Assembly: GCA_020849495.1 (NCBI GenBank) | Contig: JADLGD010000016.1 | Coordinates: forward strand, 1-34,558 | Reading direction: 5' to 3' | DNA length: 34,558 nucleotides | DNA from: Fluviicola sp. | GTDB lineage: Bacteria > Bacteroidota > Bacteroidia > Flavobacteriales_D > Crocinitomicaceae | Shown: piece by piece, positions 16,413 through 24,279 of the stretch | Layout: each line of letters begins with the position of its first letter | Position numbering within the stretch: position 1 is the first letter of the stretch | Position numbers and translations under genes: made by a program | Notes under the pieces: generated by a model | The model's database searches: none | What the model saw: the letters and a program-made list of their open reading frames with translations, nothing else | Told to the model about the DNA's origin: nothing

Positions 16413-18113
16413 TTATTTGATGAAAGACATAGAAGCGTCTTCAGCATATTTCAAGAACTCACGATCTTTTGCAGCTTTCGCTTTCCAAGCAGCATCTTTT
16501 CCGATTGCGCTTTTCAAGTTGCTAACGATTTTTGCTAAATCATCTTGGTCTGCAGCAGCGATAGCTTTCAAGTAGAAACCTTGACCACTTTCTTTGTCGT
16601 TAGAAGCATCTACAGTTTTAACCGCTGCAGCAGCATCTTTGTTTAACAATTGAGCCAAAGCTTTGTTGAATGTGTTCTCAGAACCAAAAGCACTGATTGC
16701 ATCAGCATATTTACCGTTTTGGATAGCGATGATTCCTTTGTTGTAAGAAACTTCGTTACCTGCACCGTTAGCCTCACCAAACAATTTAGTAGCTTTTGCA
16801 CGGTCACCATTAACACCAGCAACTGCGCCTAAGTTATTTTTAGAAATTTTGTTTTCTTGTAAGCTGTTCGCTTTTTCAAACTGAGCTTTCGCTTCGTTTG
16901 TTTTACCTTGTTGGTACAATACAGCTCCAACGTTGTTTGCTGCACGGTAATCAGAAGGAGCTTTAATTTCAGCTTCTTTGTACAAACGTAATTTTTCGTT
17001 CAAGTCTTCAGTCAAAGTTGCAGTAAACAACAATTCTTCGATTGTTAATTTTTGCGGCTCTGCTTTAGAGATAGTTTTCAATTCTTCGTCAGAATAACCT
17101 GTTAAATCATAAACAACTTTCACTTCAGCACGACGTAATAAAGGGAAAACTGATTTGTCTAATTCAACAAATGATTTTCCTAAGTTACGCATTTCAGTTT
17201 CGCGTTGGTTAGGATCAGAGTACATTTGCAATACACGTAAAATCAAATCTTTGTCTTCTTGTTTGATTTTTGTATTTTTTGTTAACTCAACTTTGAAACC
17301 ATCAAAATCTTCACCTTTACCAGCTAAACTGTAAACTTCAGTTTGTCCTTTATCGTTTTTAGCAGCTTTTGAAACTTCCATTGCTGCAGTTTTTGCTGAA
17401 TTAGCACGATCAGATGACAAAGCGTCATTTTTACCTACTTCACCTTCAGGAGAAGCGAAACCTGTAATGTTGATAGATTTAATGTTGATTTTTGGATTTG
17501 ATTGAGCAGCTGCTAACCAAGCTTGTAAATCAACGATGTCTTTATCTTTCATTTCAGTTTTACGAACGTCAGATTTTGATTTCTCGTAGTTGAATTGAGC
17601 TGTTGTAGATTGCTCAGTAACTCGTTGGAAATTATCTTTTTCGTAAATAACACGGAAATCTTTGTTTACTAAGTATGGAGTGATAACTGTACCTTTTGCG
17701 ATTTCAGTATCAGTAAACTTGTCTTTTTTCTCTTTACCTCCTTTGTATACTTTTCCAGTAACAACTAAAGCAGTGTTCTCAAATTCTGGTTTGTAAGCAA
17801 CAACATCAGTGTAAGTTACTTTTCCACCTGGTTTGTATTGAATCACTGATCCATTTCCAGATGCTTTTTCACCTTGTACTGTAATCGTTTTCAAAGCAGT
17901 GCTACCCAACATTGGAGTGATTTCTGCAGATGCTTTTTTCTTAATTCCTTTTTCAGGGAATGTTACGTCAACTTTTACACGTACACTGTCTCCGTGCATT
18001 TCAAGTGGGGAAGGAGTAACTGTGTACTGTAAATCCTTCAATAAATCACAACTTGAAACAAGCGAACCAGTTGCTACTATAAAAGCCAATCCTTTGATAC
18101 TTTGCTTTTTCAT
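16413..18113 (-). CDS. Large lipoprotein with OmpA-like domain and TPR repeats
   Basis: The ATG at 18113 starts MKKQSIKGLAFIVATGSLVSSC, a lipoprotein signal peptide; the longer frame opens with TTG. After a lysine-rich beta domain (about 25-180) comes an OmpA-like segment whose core reads NITGFASPEGEVGKN..ALSSDRA. The Arg of OmpA domains is kept, but the peptidoglycan-binding Asp of GHTD is Ser here, as in Bacteroidota GYASPEG-type proteins. The last 200 residues are TPR-like (YRAANNVGAVLYQQGKTNEA, then ISKNNLGAVAG). Biased, repetitive codon use and a good promoter suggest high expression. It is probably an abundant outer-membrane-anchored scaffold. The domain types recall the T9SS protein PorE, but the order differs, so no name is given. 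Confidence 0.85.
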   Translation of the reverse strand: MKKQSIKGLAFIVATGSLVSSCDLLKDLQYTVTPSPLEMHGDSVRVKVDVTFPEKGIKKKASAEITPMLGSTALKTITVQGEKASGNGSVIQYKPGGKVTYTDVVAYKPEFENTALVVTGKVYKGGKEKKDKFTDTEIAKGTVITPYLVNKDFRVIYEKDNFQRVTEQSTTAQFNYEKSKSDVRKTEMKDKDIVDLQAWLAAAQSNPKINIKSINITGFASPEGEVGKNDALSSDRANSAKTAAMEVSKAAKNDKGQTEVYSLAGKGEDFDGFKVELTKNTKIKQEDKDLILRVLQMYSDPNQRETEMRNLGKSFVELDKSVFPLLRRAEVKVVYDLTGYSDEELKTISKAEPQKLTIEELLFTATLTEDLNEKLRLYKEAEIKAPSDYRAANNVGAVLYQQGKTNEAKAQFEKANSLQENKISKNNLGAVAGVNGDRAKATKLFGEANGAGNEVSYNKGIIAIQNGKYADAISAFGSENTFNKALAQLLNKDAAAAVKTVDASNDKESGQGFYLKAIAAADQDDLAKIVSNLKSAIGKDAAWKAKAAKDREFLKYAEDASMSFIK

Positions 18114-18133
18114 ATTCAATTGTTAGTTTCTAC

Positions 18134-18163
18134 CAAAATAAATTTCCCTGCAATATTAATCAA
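18134..18163 (-). promoter_or_regulatory. Putative promoter of the OmpA/TPR lipoprotein gene
   Basis: Minus-strand TTG (complement of 18161-18163), exactly 19 bases, then TTATTTTG (complement of 18134-18141, 7 of 8 to TAnnTTTG). The leader is about 15-20 bases. Confidence 0.5.
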
Positions 18164-18197
18164 TTTTTTTTAACACAATAGGGCAAATTGTGAATTA

Positions 18198-18713
18198 TTA
18201 ATTGACAAATATCGGAAAATGAACGATAAACACCTTTAATGTGTCGTTTGACAGTTTTGTGAGTTCTGCAATTGATACCTTGCTTAATGGGTGAATATAG
18301 CTAGGAATCAGCTCGTTGAGAGGAGCGAGAACAAAGTTTCTTTCTTGGATAAATGGGTGTGGAATAATCAGTTTTTCGCTGTTAATAACTTCGTCGTTGT
18401 AAAATAAGATGTCGATGTCAATTGTGCGTGATAGATAGGTGTTGTTGCTGGATTTTTGCGTTCTGCCTAATCTGTTTTCAATGTCTTGCGTTTTTTTTAA
18501 AAGCTCTTCAGGTAATAGAATTGTTTCACACATGATAACGGTATTGTAAAAAGAGGTTTCGCTTTCAAATCCCCATGCTTCCGTTTCATAAATGGATGCG
18601 GACTTAATTAATAAGATACCTTCATTGTTCAAAAGGTCGCATGTAGTTTTCAGAATTTCTAGTCGATTTCCTAAATTACTTCCAAGTCCTAATATGACGT
18701 TTGCTTTTTTCAC
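18198..18713 (-). CDS. folK: 2-amino-4-hydroxy-6-hydroxymethyldihydropteridine pyrophosphokinase
   Basis: Transfers pyrophosphate from ATP to hydroxymethyl-dihydropterin in folate synthesis. It begins KKANVILGLGSNLGNR, the family's N-terminal motif. The HPPK signature LSRTIDIDILFYNDEV carries the two Mg-binding Asp, and IPHPFIQERNFVLAPLNEL follows. At 171 residues the length is normal. The only possible start is GTG at 18713, since an in-frame stop lies two codons upstream. A perfect -7 element (18718-18725) lies only 4 bases upstream, so the messenger may be leaderless or nearly so. It is divergent from sppA. Confidence 0.95.
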   Translation of the reverse strand: MKKANVILGLGSNLGNRLEILKTTCDLLNNEGILLIKSASIYETEAWGFESETSFYNTVIMCETILLPEELLKKTQDIENRLGRTQKSSNNTYLSRTIDIDILFYNDEVINSEKLIIPHPFIQERNFVLAPLNELIPSYIHPLSKVSIAELTKLSNDTLKVFIVHFPIFVN

Positions 18714-18717
18714 GTGT

Positions 18718-18725
18718 CAAATGTA
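18718..18725 (-). promoter_or_regulatory. -7 promoter element abutting the folK start
   Basis: The minus strand reads TACATTTG, an exact TAnnTTTG, ending 4 bases before the GTG start. If it is used, the transcript begins at or within a few bases of the start codon. Confidence 0.45.
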
Positions 18726-18821
18726 TAAAATTGCTTCAACCACTCATAACGTTATTTGGCTTGCAAGTCAATTAATAGTACCGTTGTAAATCTATTCGCT
18801 TTTCTTTCGATATCCAGCGTG

Positions 18822-18829
18822 TATATTTG
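18822..18829 (+). promoter_or_regulatory. -7 promoter element for sppA
   Basis: TATATTTG, an exact TAnnTTTG, 22 bases before the ATG at 18852. It makes the longer TTG-started frame (from 18756) unlikely. No TTG at ideal spacing. Confidence 0.55.
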
Positions 18830-18851
18830 TTTAGAATTTTATACCATTTAT

Positions 18852-20633
18852 ATGTCAACACAAAAAGTAAAAATTTCATTTTGGAGAATTTTTTGGCCCA
18901 CTTTGATTTCATCAATGATACTATCTCTCTTAGGTTGGTTATTCTGGCTTATGGTGATAGGTGGATTGTTTGCTGAAGAACCAGACACAAGTGTTACGAC
19001 CGTTTTGAAATTATCCCTAGAAGGTGAAATAGCTGAAAGAACAGATGCGTCTTTTAATAGTACTAGTTTCAGTATGGATTCAAAATTAGGTTTAGCGGAT
19101 TTGTTAAAAGGGTTTGAAGAAGCAGCAAATGACAATGCAATTAAAGGGATTTACCTTGAAATTGGTAGTGTGAGTTGTGGATATGCTACGGCTTATGAAT
19201 TGCGAACGGCTATTCACGATTTTAGAAAGTCTGGAAAGTTTGTTGTTGCTTATTTGTCTGGTGAAGCAATTTCTCAAAAACAATATTACATTGCCTCAGC
19301 TGCAAGTGAAGTGTATGGCTTTTCTTCAAGTGCAATTGAATTTGTTGGACTTGGAGCAGAATTGATGTTCTTCAAGAAAACATTTGACAAAGTAGGATTG
19401 GAAATGCAAGTGATTCGTGGATCAAATAACGATTTTAAAAGTGCTGTAGAACCCTATTTTAGAGAAGAAATGAGTGATTCAAGTCGCTTACAAGTACAAC
19501 GTTATATGCAGTCGATTTGGGATGAAATGGTAAAAGACATTGCAAAAGATCGTAAAATCACTACTGCTTCATTGAATGAAATAGCTGAAAACGTGAAAAT
19601 CAAACGCATGGATGATGCTGTGAAATGCAAGATGATTGATGGTACAATGTATCGTGATGAAGTAGAGGCATTGGTTGCTAAAAAAGCAAACATGGATGAC
19701 TTGAGCAAAATTAGAGCATTTGAAACGTATGCGAAAGAGCGATTCAAAATGGATCAGATGGGAATTTCTGATGATGGAGGAGCAAATGTGGCAGTGATTG
19801 TTGCTGAAGGTGCCATTTCTGTTGATGGAGATGAAATGACTTCGCAAAAAATTTGTAAATACATGCGTGAAGTTCGTCAAGATGATGCTATTAAAACGGT
19901 TGTGTTGCGTATCAATAGTCCTGGAGGTAGCGCTTTAGCTTCCGAAGAAATTTGGAGAGAAGCATCATTGATTGCAAAAAAGAAAAAGTTAATCGTTTCT
20001 ATGGGAGATGTTGCTGCTTCAGGTGGATATTATATCGCTACACCGGCTTCGGTCATCTTTGCTGAGCCTTCAACTATTACTGGGTCAATTGGTGTTTTTG
20101 GAGTGATTCCTTATACAGGTGCAATGTTGGAAAACAATTTTGGATTGACGTTCGATCGTGTTCAAACACATAGCCATTCTATTCTTTCATTGAATAGAAA
20201 ATTAACTCCTGAAGAATTTAATCTTGTTCAAAAAGAAGTGGATGATATTTACCAGCAATTCAAACAACGTGTTTCTGATGGAAGAGGATTGACTAAAAAA
20301 CAAGTAGAAGTTGTTGCTCGTGGGCGTGTTTGGACAGGTTCAGATGCTTTGAAAATTGGATTGGTGGATAAAATCGGTGGATTGAATGATGCTCTTGCAT
20401 ACGCGATTAAAGAAGCGAAAATCAAAGATGCTGTGGTCCGTTATTATCCTAAAGTAAAAGAAGATCCAATTGCTGAACTCGTTGAGACATTAAGTGAGAA
20501 AGAACAGGAGTCGATTCGTGTGAAACGCAGTAAAACACCAAAAATCATTGATGAGACATTAGCTAAAATGGCGAAAATTGATCAATGGACGGGTATTCAA
20601 ATGCGTTTGCCTTACGAAATTGATCTAAAATAA
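18852..20633 (+). CDS. sppA: Signal peptide peptidase SppA, 67K type (protease IV)
   Basis: A membrane-anchored serine protease that degrades cleaved signal peptides. From the ATG at 18852 it has 593 residues: an N-terminal membrane helix (about 15-40), then two S49 domains in tandem as in E. coli protease IV. The catalytic dyad can be read as K196 (NDFKSAVEPYF) in the first domain and S390 (DVAASGGYY) in the second; the spacing of 194 is close to 200 in E. coli (K209/S409). RINSPGGSALASEEI precedes the Ser as in the family. The gene has its own promoter and a strong terminator and is divergent from folK. Confidence 0.95.
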   Translation: MSTQKVKISFWRIFWPTLISSMILSLLGWLFWLMVIGGLFAEEPDTSVTTVLKLSLEGEIAERTDASFNSTSFSMDSKLGLADLLKGFEEAANDNAIKGIYLEIGSVSCGYATAYELRTAIHDFRKSGKFVVAYLSGEAISQKQYYIASAASEVYGFSSSAIEFVGLGAELMFFKKTFDKVGLEMQVIRGSNNDFKSAVEPYFREEMSDSSRLQVQRYMQSIWDEMVKDIAKDRKITTASLNEIAENVKIKRMDDAVKCKMIDGTMYRDEVEALVAKKANMDDLSKIRAFETYAKERFKMDQMGISDDGGANVAVIVAEGAISVDGDEMTSQKICKYMREVRQDDAIKTVVLRINSPGGSALASEEIWREASLIAKKKKLIVSMGDVAASGGYYIATPASVIFAEPSTITGSIGVFGVIPYTGAMLENNFGLTFDRVQTHSHSILSLNRKLTPEEFNLVQKEVDDIYQQFKQRVSDGRGLTKKQVEVVARGRVWTGSDALKIGLVDKIGGLNDALAYAIKEAKIKDAVVRYYPKVKEDPIAELVETLSEKEQESIRVKRSKTPKIIDETLAKMAKIDQWTGIQMRLPYEIDLK

Positions 20634-20654
20634 TTTGATTTAGAATTTCGAATG

Positions 20655-20688
20655 AAAAGACTGGAGTTTTGCTTCAGTCTTTTTTTTT
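20655..20688 (+). terminator. Terminator of sppA
   Basis: AAAAGACTGGAG (20655-20666) pairs with CTTCAGTCTTTT (20672-20683) with one G-U pair around TTTTG, followed by a T run to 20688. Confidence 0.9.
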
Positions 20689-20705
20689 ATATGTTAATTT
20701 GCATC

Positions 20706-21716
20706 ATGATACGCGAACAAGTTTCTCTTAAGCCTTACAATACGTTTGGAATTGATGTGAAAGCAGCAGCTTTTGCTAGCTTCGATTCTGTTGATACCTT
20801 AAAAGCACTATTAAATGAAAACAATCAGCAATTGCCGTTGATGTTTTTAGGTGGAGGAAGCAATGTCTTGTTTACGAAAGATGTTGATGCACTTGTGTTA
20901 CGTAATGAAATTAAAGGAATTCAAATTGTATCAGAGACGAATGAAACGGTTCATGTGGAGGTTGGTTCAGGTGAAGAATGGCATGCGTTTGTACGTTATA
21001 CGGTTGAAAAAGGATGGGGTGGAATCGAAAACATGAGCCTTATTCCAGGAAGTGTAGGTGCAAGTCCCATGCAAAACATTGGAGCCTATGGAGCTGAAAT
21101 CAAAGATTGTTTTGTCTCGTTGAAAGCCTATCACATTGAAAGTGGCGAAATACATGAATTTGATGCTGCCCAATGTCATTTCGGTTATAGAGAAAGTGTC
21201 TTCAAACGTGAGTTAAAAGGGCAATATGTGATTATTGCAGTAACTTATCGCTTGACAAAACACCCACAATTCAATACTGCTTATGGTGCTATTCAAAGTG
21301 AAATTGAAGCGATGGGTGTGGAAACTTTATCTGTTGAAGCAATCAGTCAGGCGGTTATGAATATTCGCCGAAGTAAATTGCCGGATCCGAAAGTGTTGGG
21401 AAATGCAGGAAGCTTTTTTAAAAACCCCGTTGTTTCAGAAGAAATCGGAAATCAACTGATAGCTCAATTTCCAGATGCTCCAGTTTATCCACAAGCAAAT
21501 GGAATGGTAAAATTAGCGGCGGGTTGGCTCATTGAAAAGGCCGGTTTGAAAGGTTATCGAAGAGGAAATTGTGGAGTTCATGAAAAACAAGCCTTGGTTT
21601 TAGTGAATCATGGTGGTGCCACAGGATCAGAGATTTACGCACTTTCTCAGCATGTTTTAGATAGTGTTGAAGCTAAATTTGGCGTCTTGTTAGAGCGTGA
21701 AGTCAACATCTACTGA
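20706..21716 (+). CDS. murB: UDP-N-acetylenolpyruvoylglucosamine reductase
   Basis: An FAD enzyme that reduces UDP-GlcNAc-enolpyruvate to UDP-MurNAc in peptidoglycan synthesis. The ATG at 20706 (MIREQVSLKPYNTFGID) gives 336 residues; the longer frame would begin inside the sppA terminator. The FAD-binding segment is LGGGSNVLF (48-56) and the family block SLIPGSVGASPMQNIGAYG covers 111-129. Y161-R162 (FGYRES), S236 (GNAGSFFKNP, the proton donor) and a C-terminal Glu in LEREVNIY are the catalytic set. The Y-containing loop makes it a type I (E. coli-like) MurB. A weak -7 element (TTAATTTG, 20694-20701) ends 4 bases before the start. Confidence 0.96.
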   Translation: MIREQVSLKPYNTFGIDVKAAAFASFDSVDTLKALLNENNQQLPLMFLGGGSNVLFTKDVDALVLRNEIKGIQIVSETNETVHVEVGSGEEWHAFVRYTVEKGWGGIENMSLIPGSVGASPMQNIGAYGAEIKDCFVSLKAYHIESGEIHEFDAAQCHFGYRESVFKRELKGQYVIIAVTYRLTKHPQFNTAYGAIQSEIEAMGVETLSVEAISQAVMNIRRSKLPDPKVLGNAGSFFKNPVVSEEIGNQLIAQFPDAPVYPQANGMVKLAAGWLIEKAGLKGYRRGNCGVHEKQALVLVNHGGATGSEIYALSQHVLDSVEAKFGVLLEREVNIY

Positions 21717-21836
21717 TGAATTGTTAAATTTCGCACAAATTTTTATTTTAAAAAGAGTTTCTCTAACTTAAAGCAAGTCCAATCAAAAAAGCGTGCTTTG
21801 GGTAATTGGTAACGTTCTTTTTAAACTATTACGGTC

Positions 21837-22250
21837 ATGCGAACACTACTACTTTTGCTTGTCAATGTCTTGATGATTTTTACAAGCGCTCTTGGTCAAA
21901 CAACTGCAAAGTTGATTCAAACAAAAGCAGATTGCAATCCGGTCACCGTTCGAATGTTGAATCAATATGTTCATTTGGAAAAGCAATTGGATTTACAGGA
22001 TAATGCCGAAGCCTTGGCATTATTGAATTACAAGTTTGCAAATTCTTATTCCATTGATAAGAACCAAATGATCCTTAAGTCGCAAGTGGTGCTGATCGAT
22101 ATAAGTTTATATGAGCATTTACGCATGCCACATCAAGTTGTAAAAGTGTTTGATGAAAATAGCGGATTGATGATTGAATTGAAATCGGCAGATACCATGG
22201 AAATAGAAATGCAAGCAATCATGAGGCAATATGCTTTAGCTTCTAAATAA
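21837..22250 (+). CDS. Small exported protein of unknown function
   Basis: A 137-residue protein with a clear signal peptide (MRTLLLLLVNVLMIFTSALG), a helical middle (VTVRMLNQYVHLEKQLDLQD) and a C-terminal part with beta-like segments (VLIDISLYEHLRMP). I do not recognise the family. It follows murB after about 120 bases of AT-rich sequence with no clear terminator between, and it ends at its own hairpin. The presence of a signal peptide and terminator supports a real gene. Confidence 0.7.
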   Translation: MRTLLLLLVNVLMIFTSALGQTTAKLIQTKADCNPVTVRMLNQYVHLEKQLDLQDNAEALALLNYKFANSYSIDKNQMILKSQVVLIDISLYEHLRMPHQVVKVFDENSGLMIELKSADTMEIEMQAIMRQYALASK

Positions 22251-22272
22251 TATTTTTAAATACAGTAGTGAG

Positions 22273-22301
22273 AGGGTTGCATCAATTGCAATCCTTTTTT
22301 T
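22273..22301 (+). terminator. Terminator of the small exported protein gene
   Basis: AGGGTTGCA (22273-22281) pairs with TGCAATCCT (22287-22295) with one G-U pair around TCAAT, then a T run to 22301. Confidence 0.85.
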
Positions 22302-22354
22302 GTTTTAAAAAAAATCAAAGTGTAAGAAACACGCAGCTCTATTGAATGAACGAA

Positions 22355-23578
22355 TTACCATTTGTCATTCGTTCCGTCTTCTTCATTGGCTTGATCGAGT
22401 AGTTTTTTCCAATTATTACTCAAATCTTCCGTGTCTTCCAAAATAGCCTTGTAATCGTATTGATTGATTTCTAATTGATCGATATCACATCCAATATAGG
22501 CTTCAATGTTTTCAATGAATTGTTCTTCTTCCGGACTACAAAATGCCAATGCTTGCCCTTTTTTTTCAGCCCTTCCAGTTCGTCCTACACGGTGAACATA
22601 TTGCTCTTCTACATCTGGAATATCGTAATTGATCACATAATCTACTCCTGGAATATCAATTCCTCGTGCAGCTACATCGGTAGTAATTAGTATGGTATTT
22701 TCCCCTTTTCTGAAACGGTCTAAAATACTGAAGCGATCTTCTTGTGCAATGCCTCCATGTAAAGCTTCACTTTTTATTCCTACACGTTCCATTGCAGCAA
22801 CAACACGTTCACAGCGTACTTTTGTGCGTACAAAAACAACGTATTTCAGTTCTGGATATTCTTTTAAAATGTTTTCTAAAAAGAATCGTTTGTCATCCAT
22901 TGAAACTTTGATGTAAGCATGATCAATGGTTTTTGCTATTGGGTTTTTAGGAGAAATTTGAATGCGAATAGCATCTCTTACAATATCATAAGCCAAAGCT
23001 TTGATTTTTTTGTTGATAGTCGCAGAAAAGAACAATGTTTGCCTGTTTCTTTTCGGTGAAAGTGAATGAATGGCCTTGATGTCATGTGCAAAACCTAAAT
23101 CCAACATCCGATCGGCTTCATCTAACACCAAAAAACGAAGCGCATCCAAACTTAAAAATCCTTGCGAACGTAAGTCAAATACCCTTCCTGGTGTTGCAAC
23201 AACTACATCCACTCCTTTTTTTAAAGCAGCAATCTGCTCGTCTTGTGTGACCCCTCCAACTACACTGATGGTTTTTACTTTTGTTTGTTTGGCTATTTGA
23301 TTAAAAGCTTCCATGATTTGTTCCGCTAACTCACGAGTAGGAGCCATCACAATACAAGAGGGGGCTTTTGATTTTTGTTTCAAACGTCCAATAGCATCAA
23401 TGATAGGAATGGCAAACGCTGCTGTTTTACCTGTTCCAGTTTGTGCGATTGCAAACACATCTTCTCCATCTAAAATGGGTTTGATGGTTTTGAACTGAAT
23501 GTCAGTTGGGCGTTTAAAACCCAGCACTTCCAATTGTGATTTAATTTCTGCTAAGATGGGATAATCTGAAAAGTGCAT
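22355..23578 (-). CDS. DEAD-box ATP-dependent RNA helicase, RhlE-like
   Basis: Unwinds RNA duplexes, typically in ribosome assembly or RNA decay at low temperature. From the ATG at 23578 it has 407 residues and only the two RecA-like domains with a short acidic tail. The motifs are Q motif (FKRPTDIQ), I (AQTGTGKT), Ia (PTRELAEQ), II (DEAD), III (SAT), IV-V (VVFVRTK, TDVAARGID) and VI (HRVGRTGR). The longer frame starts with TTG upstream of the -7 element at 23594-23601 and is rejected. It lacks the basic C-terminal tail of many RhlE proteins. The gene is divergent from the PaiB operon. Confidence 0.93.
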   Translation of the reverse strand: MHFSDYPILAEIKSQLEVLGFKRPTDIQFKTIKPILDGEDVFAIAQTGTGKTAAFAIPIIDAIGRLKQKSKAPSCIVMAPTRELAEQIMEAFNQIAKQTKVKTISVVGGVTQDEQIAALKKGVDVVVATPGRVFDLRSQGFLSLDALRFLVLDEADRMLDLGFAHDIKAIHSLSPKRNRQTLFFSATINKKIKALAYDIVRDAIRIQISPKNPIAKTIDHAYIKVSMDDKRFFLENILKEYPELKYVVFVRTKVRCERVVAAMERVGIKSEALHGGIAQEDRFSILDRFRKGENTILITTDVAARGIDIPGVDYVINYDIPDVEEQYVHRVGRTGRAEKKGQALAFCSPEEEQFIENIEAYIGCDIDQLEINQYDYKAILEDTEDLSNNWKKLLDQANEEDGTNDKW

Positions 23579-23593
23579 TGTTATTTTTTTGTA

Positions 23594-23601
23594 CAAAGTT
23601 A
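23594..23601 (-). promoter_or_regulatory. -7 promoter element for the helicase gene
   Basis: The minus strand reads TAACTTTG, an exact TAnnTTTG, 15 bases before the ATG at 23578, so the leader is only about 9 bases. Confidence 0.5.
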
Positions 23602-23633
23602 GACTTTAATCTGCTAGTTTGGGCGGCGACTGT

Positions 23634-23641
23634 TATCTTTG
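23634..23641 (+). promoter_or_regulatory. -7 promoter element for the PaiB-importer operon
   Basis: TATCTTTG, an exact TAnnTTTG, 23 bases before the ATG at 23665. It is back to back with the helicase promoter, the two elements being 33 bases apart. Confidence 0.5.
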
Positions 23642-23664
23642 AGGGAGAATCGGTATTGAATTGC

Positions 23665-24279
23665 ATGTATATTCCAGAAGAATTTAATGTTTCTGATCGC
23701 AAAAGCATCAAGAAGTTTATTTCAGAGTATAACTTTGGAATGTTGATCATGAATGGTATTGATGGGATGCCAGTTGTTTCTCATCTGCCTTTTGTATTAA
23801 AAGAAATTGAACATGAATTTGTGTTAGAGTTTCATTTAGCAAAAGCGAATCATCAAGCAAGTTTGATAAAAAATGGTACGCAAGGCAAAGTTGTGGTAAA
23901 TGGCCCAAATGCTTATGTTTCTTCATCCGTTTATGGTCATGTAAATGTGCCAACGTTCAATTATCAAGCAGTTCATTTGATGGGGTCTTTAGAAGTTTTG
24001 TCAAAAGAAGAATTGGTGAAGCATTCAAAAGAATTGGTCGCGTTATTTGAATCCAATCGAGAAAAAAAAGTGGATACCTCTCTTTGGCCTAGAGAAATGT
24101 TGGAAGCTTATTCGAATGAAATAATCGGCGTGCGATTGAATGTGTTTAAAGTTGAAGCTGCCTTCAAATTGTCCCAAAATCGAAATGAGGAAGATTATCA
24201 AGCGATTATTCTAGATCTATCAAAGGGCAATTGGAATGAAAAGGCTTTAGCTGAAGAAATGAAAAAATGGAGAAAATGA
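23665..24279 (+). CDS. PaiB-like FMN-binding split-barrel protein
   Basis: The start at the ATG 23665 gives MYIPEEFNVSD, the family's usual N terminus, and 204 residues. PaiB family features are visible: the early HLPFVL strand, LEFHLAKANHQ (His-rich pair), VVNGPNAYVSSSVYG, then VPTFNYQAVHLMG (near 92-104 in this numbering) and a C-terminal QNRNEEDYQAI segment. Such proteins have an FMN-binding split beta-barrel; they are often called negative transcriptional regulators, but enzymatic roles are equally possible. The stop overlaps the ATG of the binding-protein gene (ATGA), so it is coupled to a metal/cobalamin/haem-type importer. A role tied to the imported ligand is inferred only from this. 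Confidence 0.88.
   Translation: MYIPEEFNVSDRKSIKKFISEYNFGMLIMNGIDGMPVVSHLPFVLKEIEHEFVLEFHLAKANHQASLIKNGTQGKVVVNGPNAYVSSSVYGHVNVPTFNYQAVHLMGSLEVLSKEELVKHSKELVALFESNREKKVDTSLWPREMLEAYSNEIIGVRLNVFKVEAAFKLSQNRNEEDYQAIILDLSKGNWNEKALAEEMKKWRK

Noticed and set aside
18756..18851. Upstream extension of sppA (32 residues from a TTG)
   Set aside because: It crosses the exact -7 element at 18822-18829; the ATG at 18852 gives the expected N terminus with a membrane helix.
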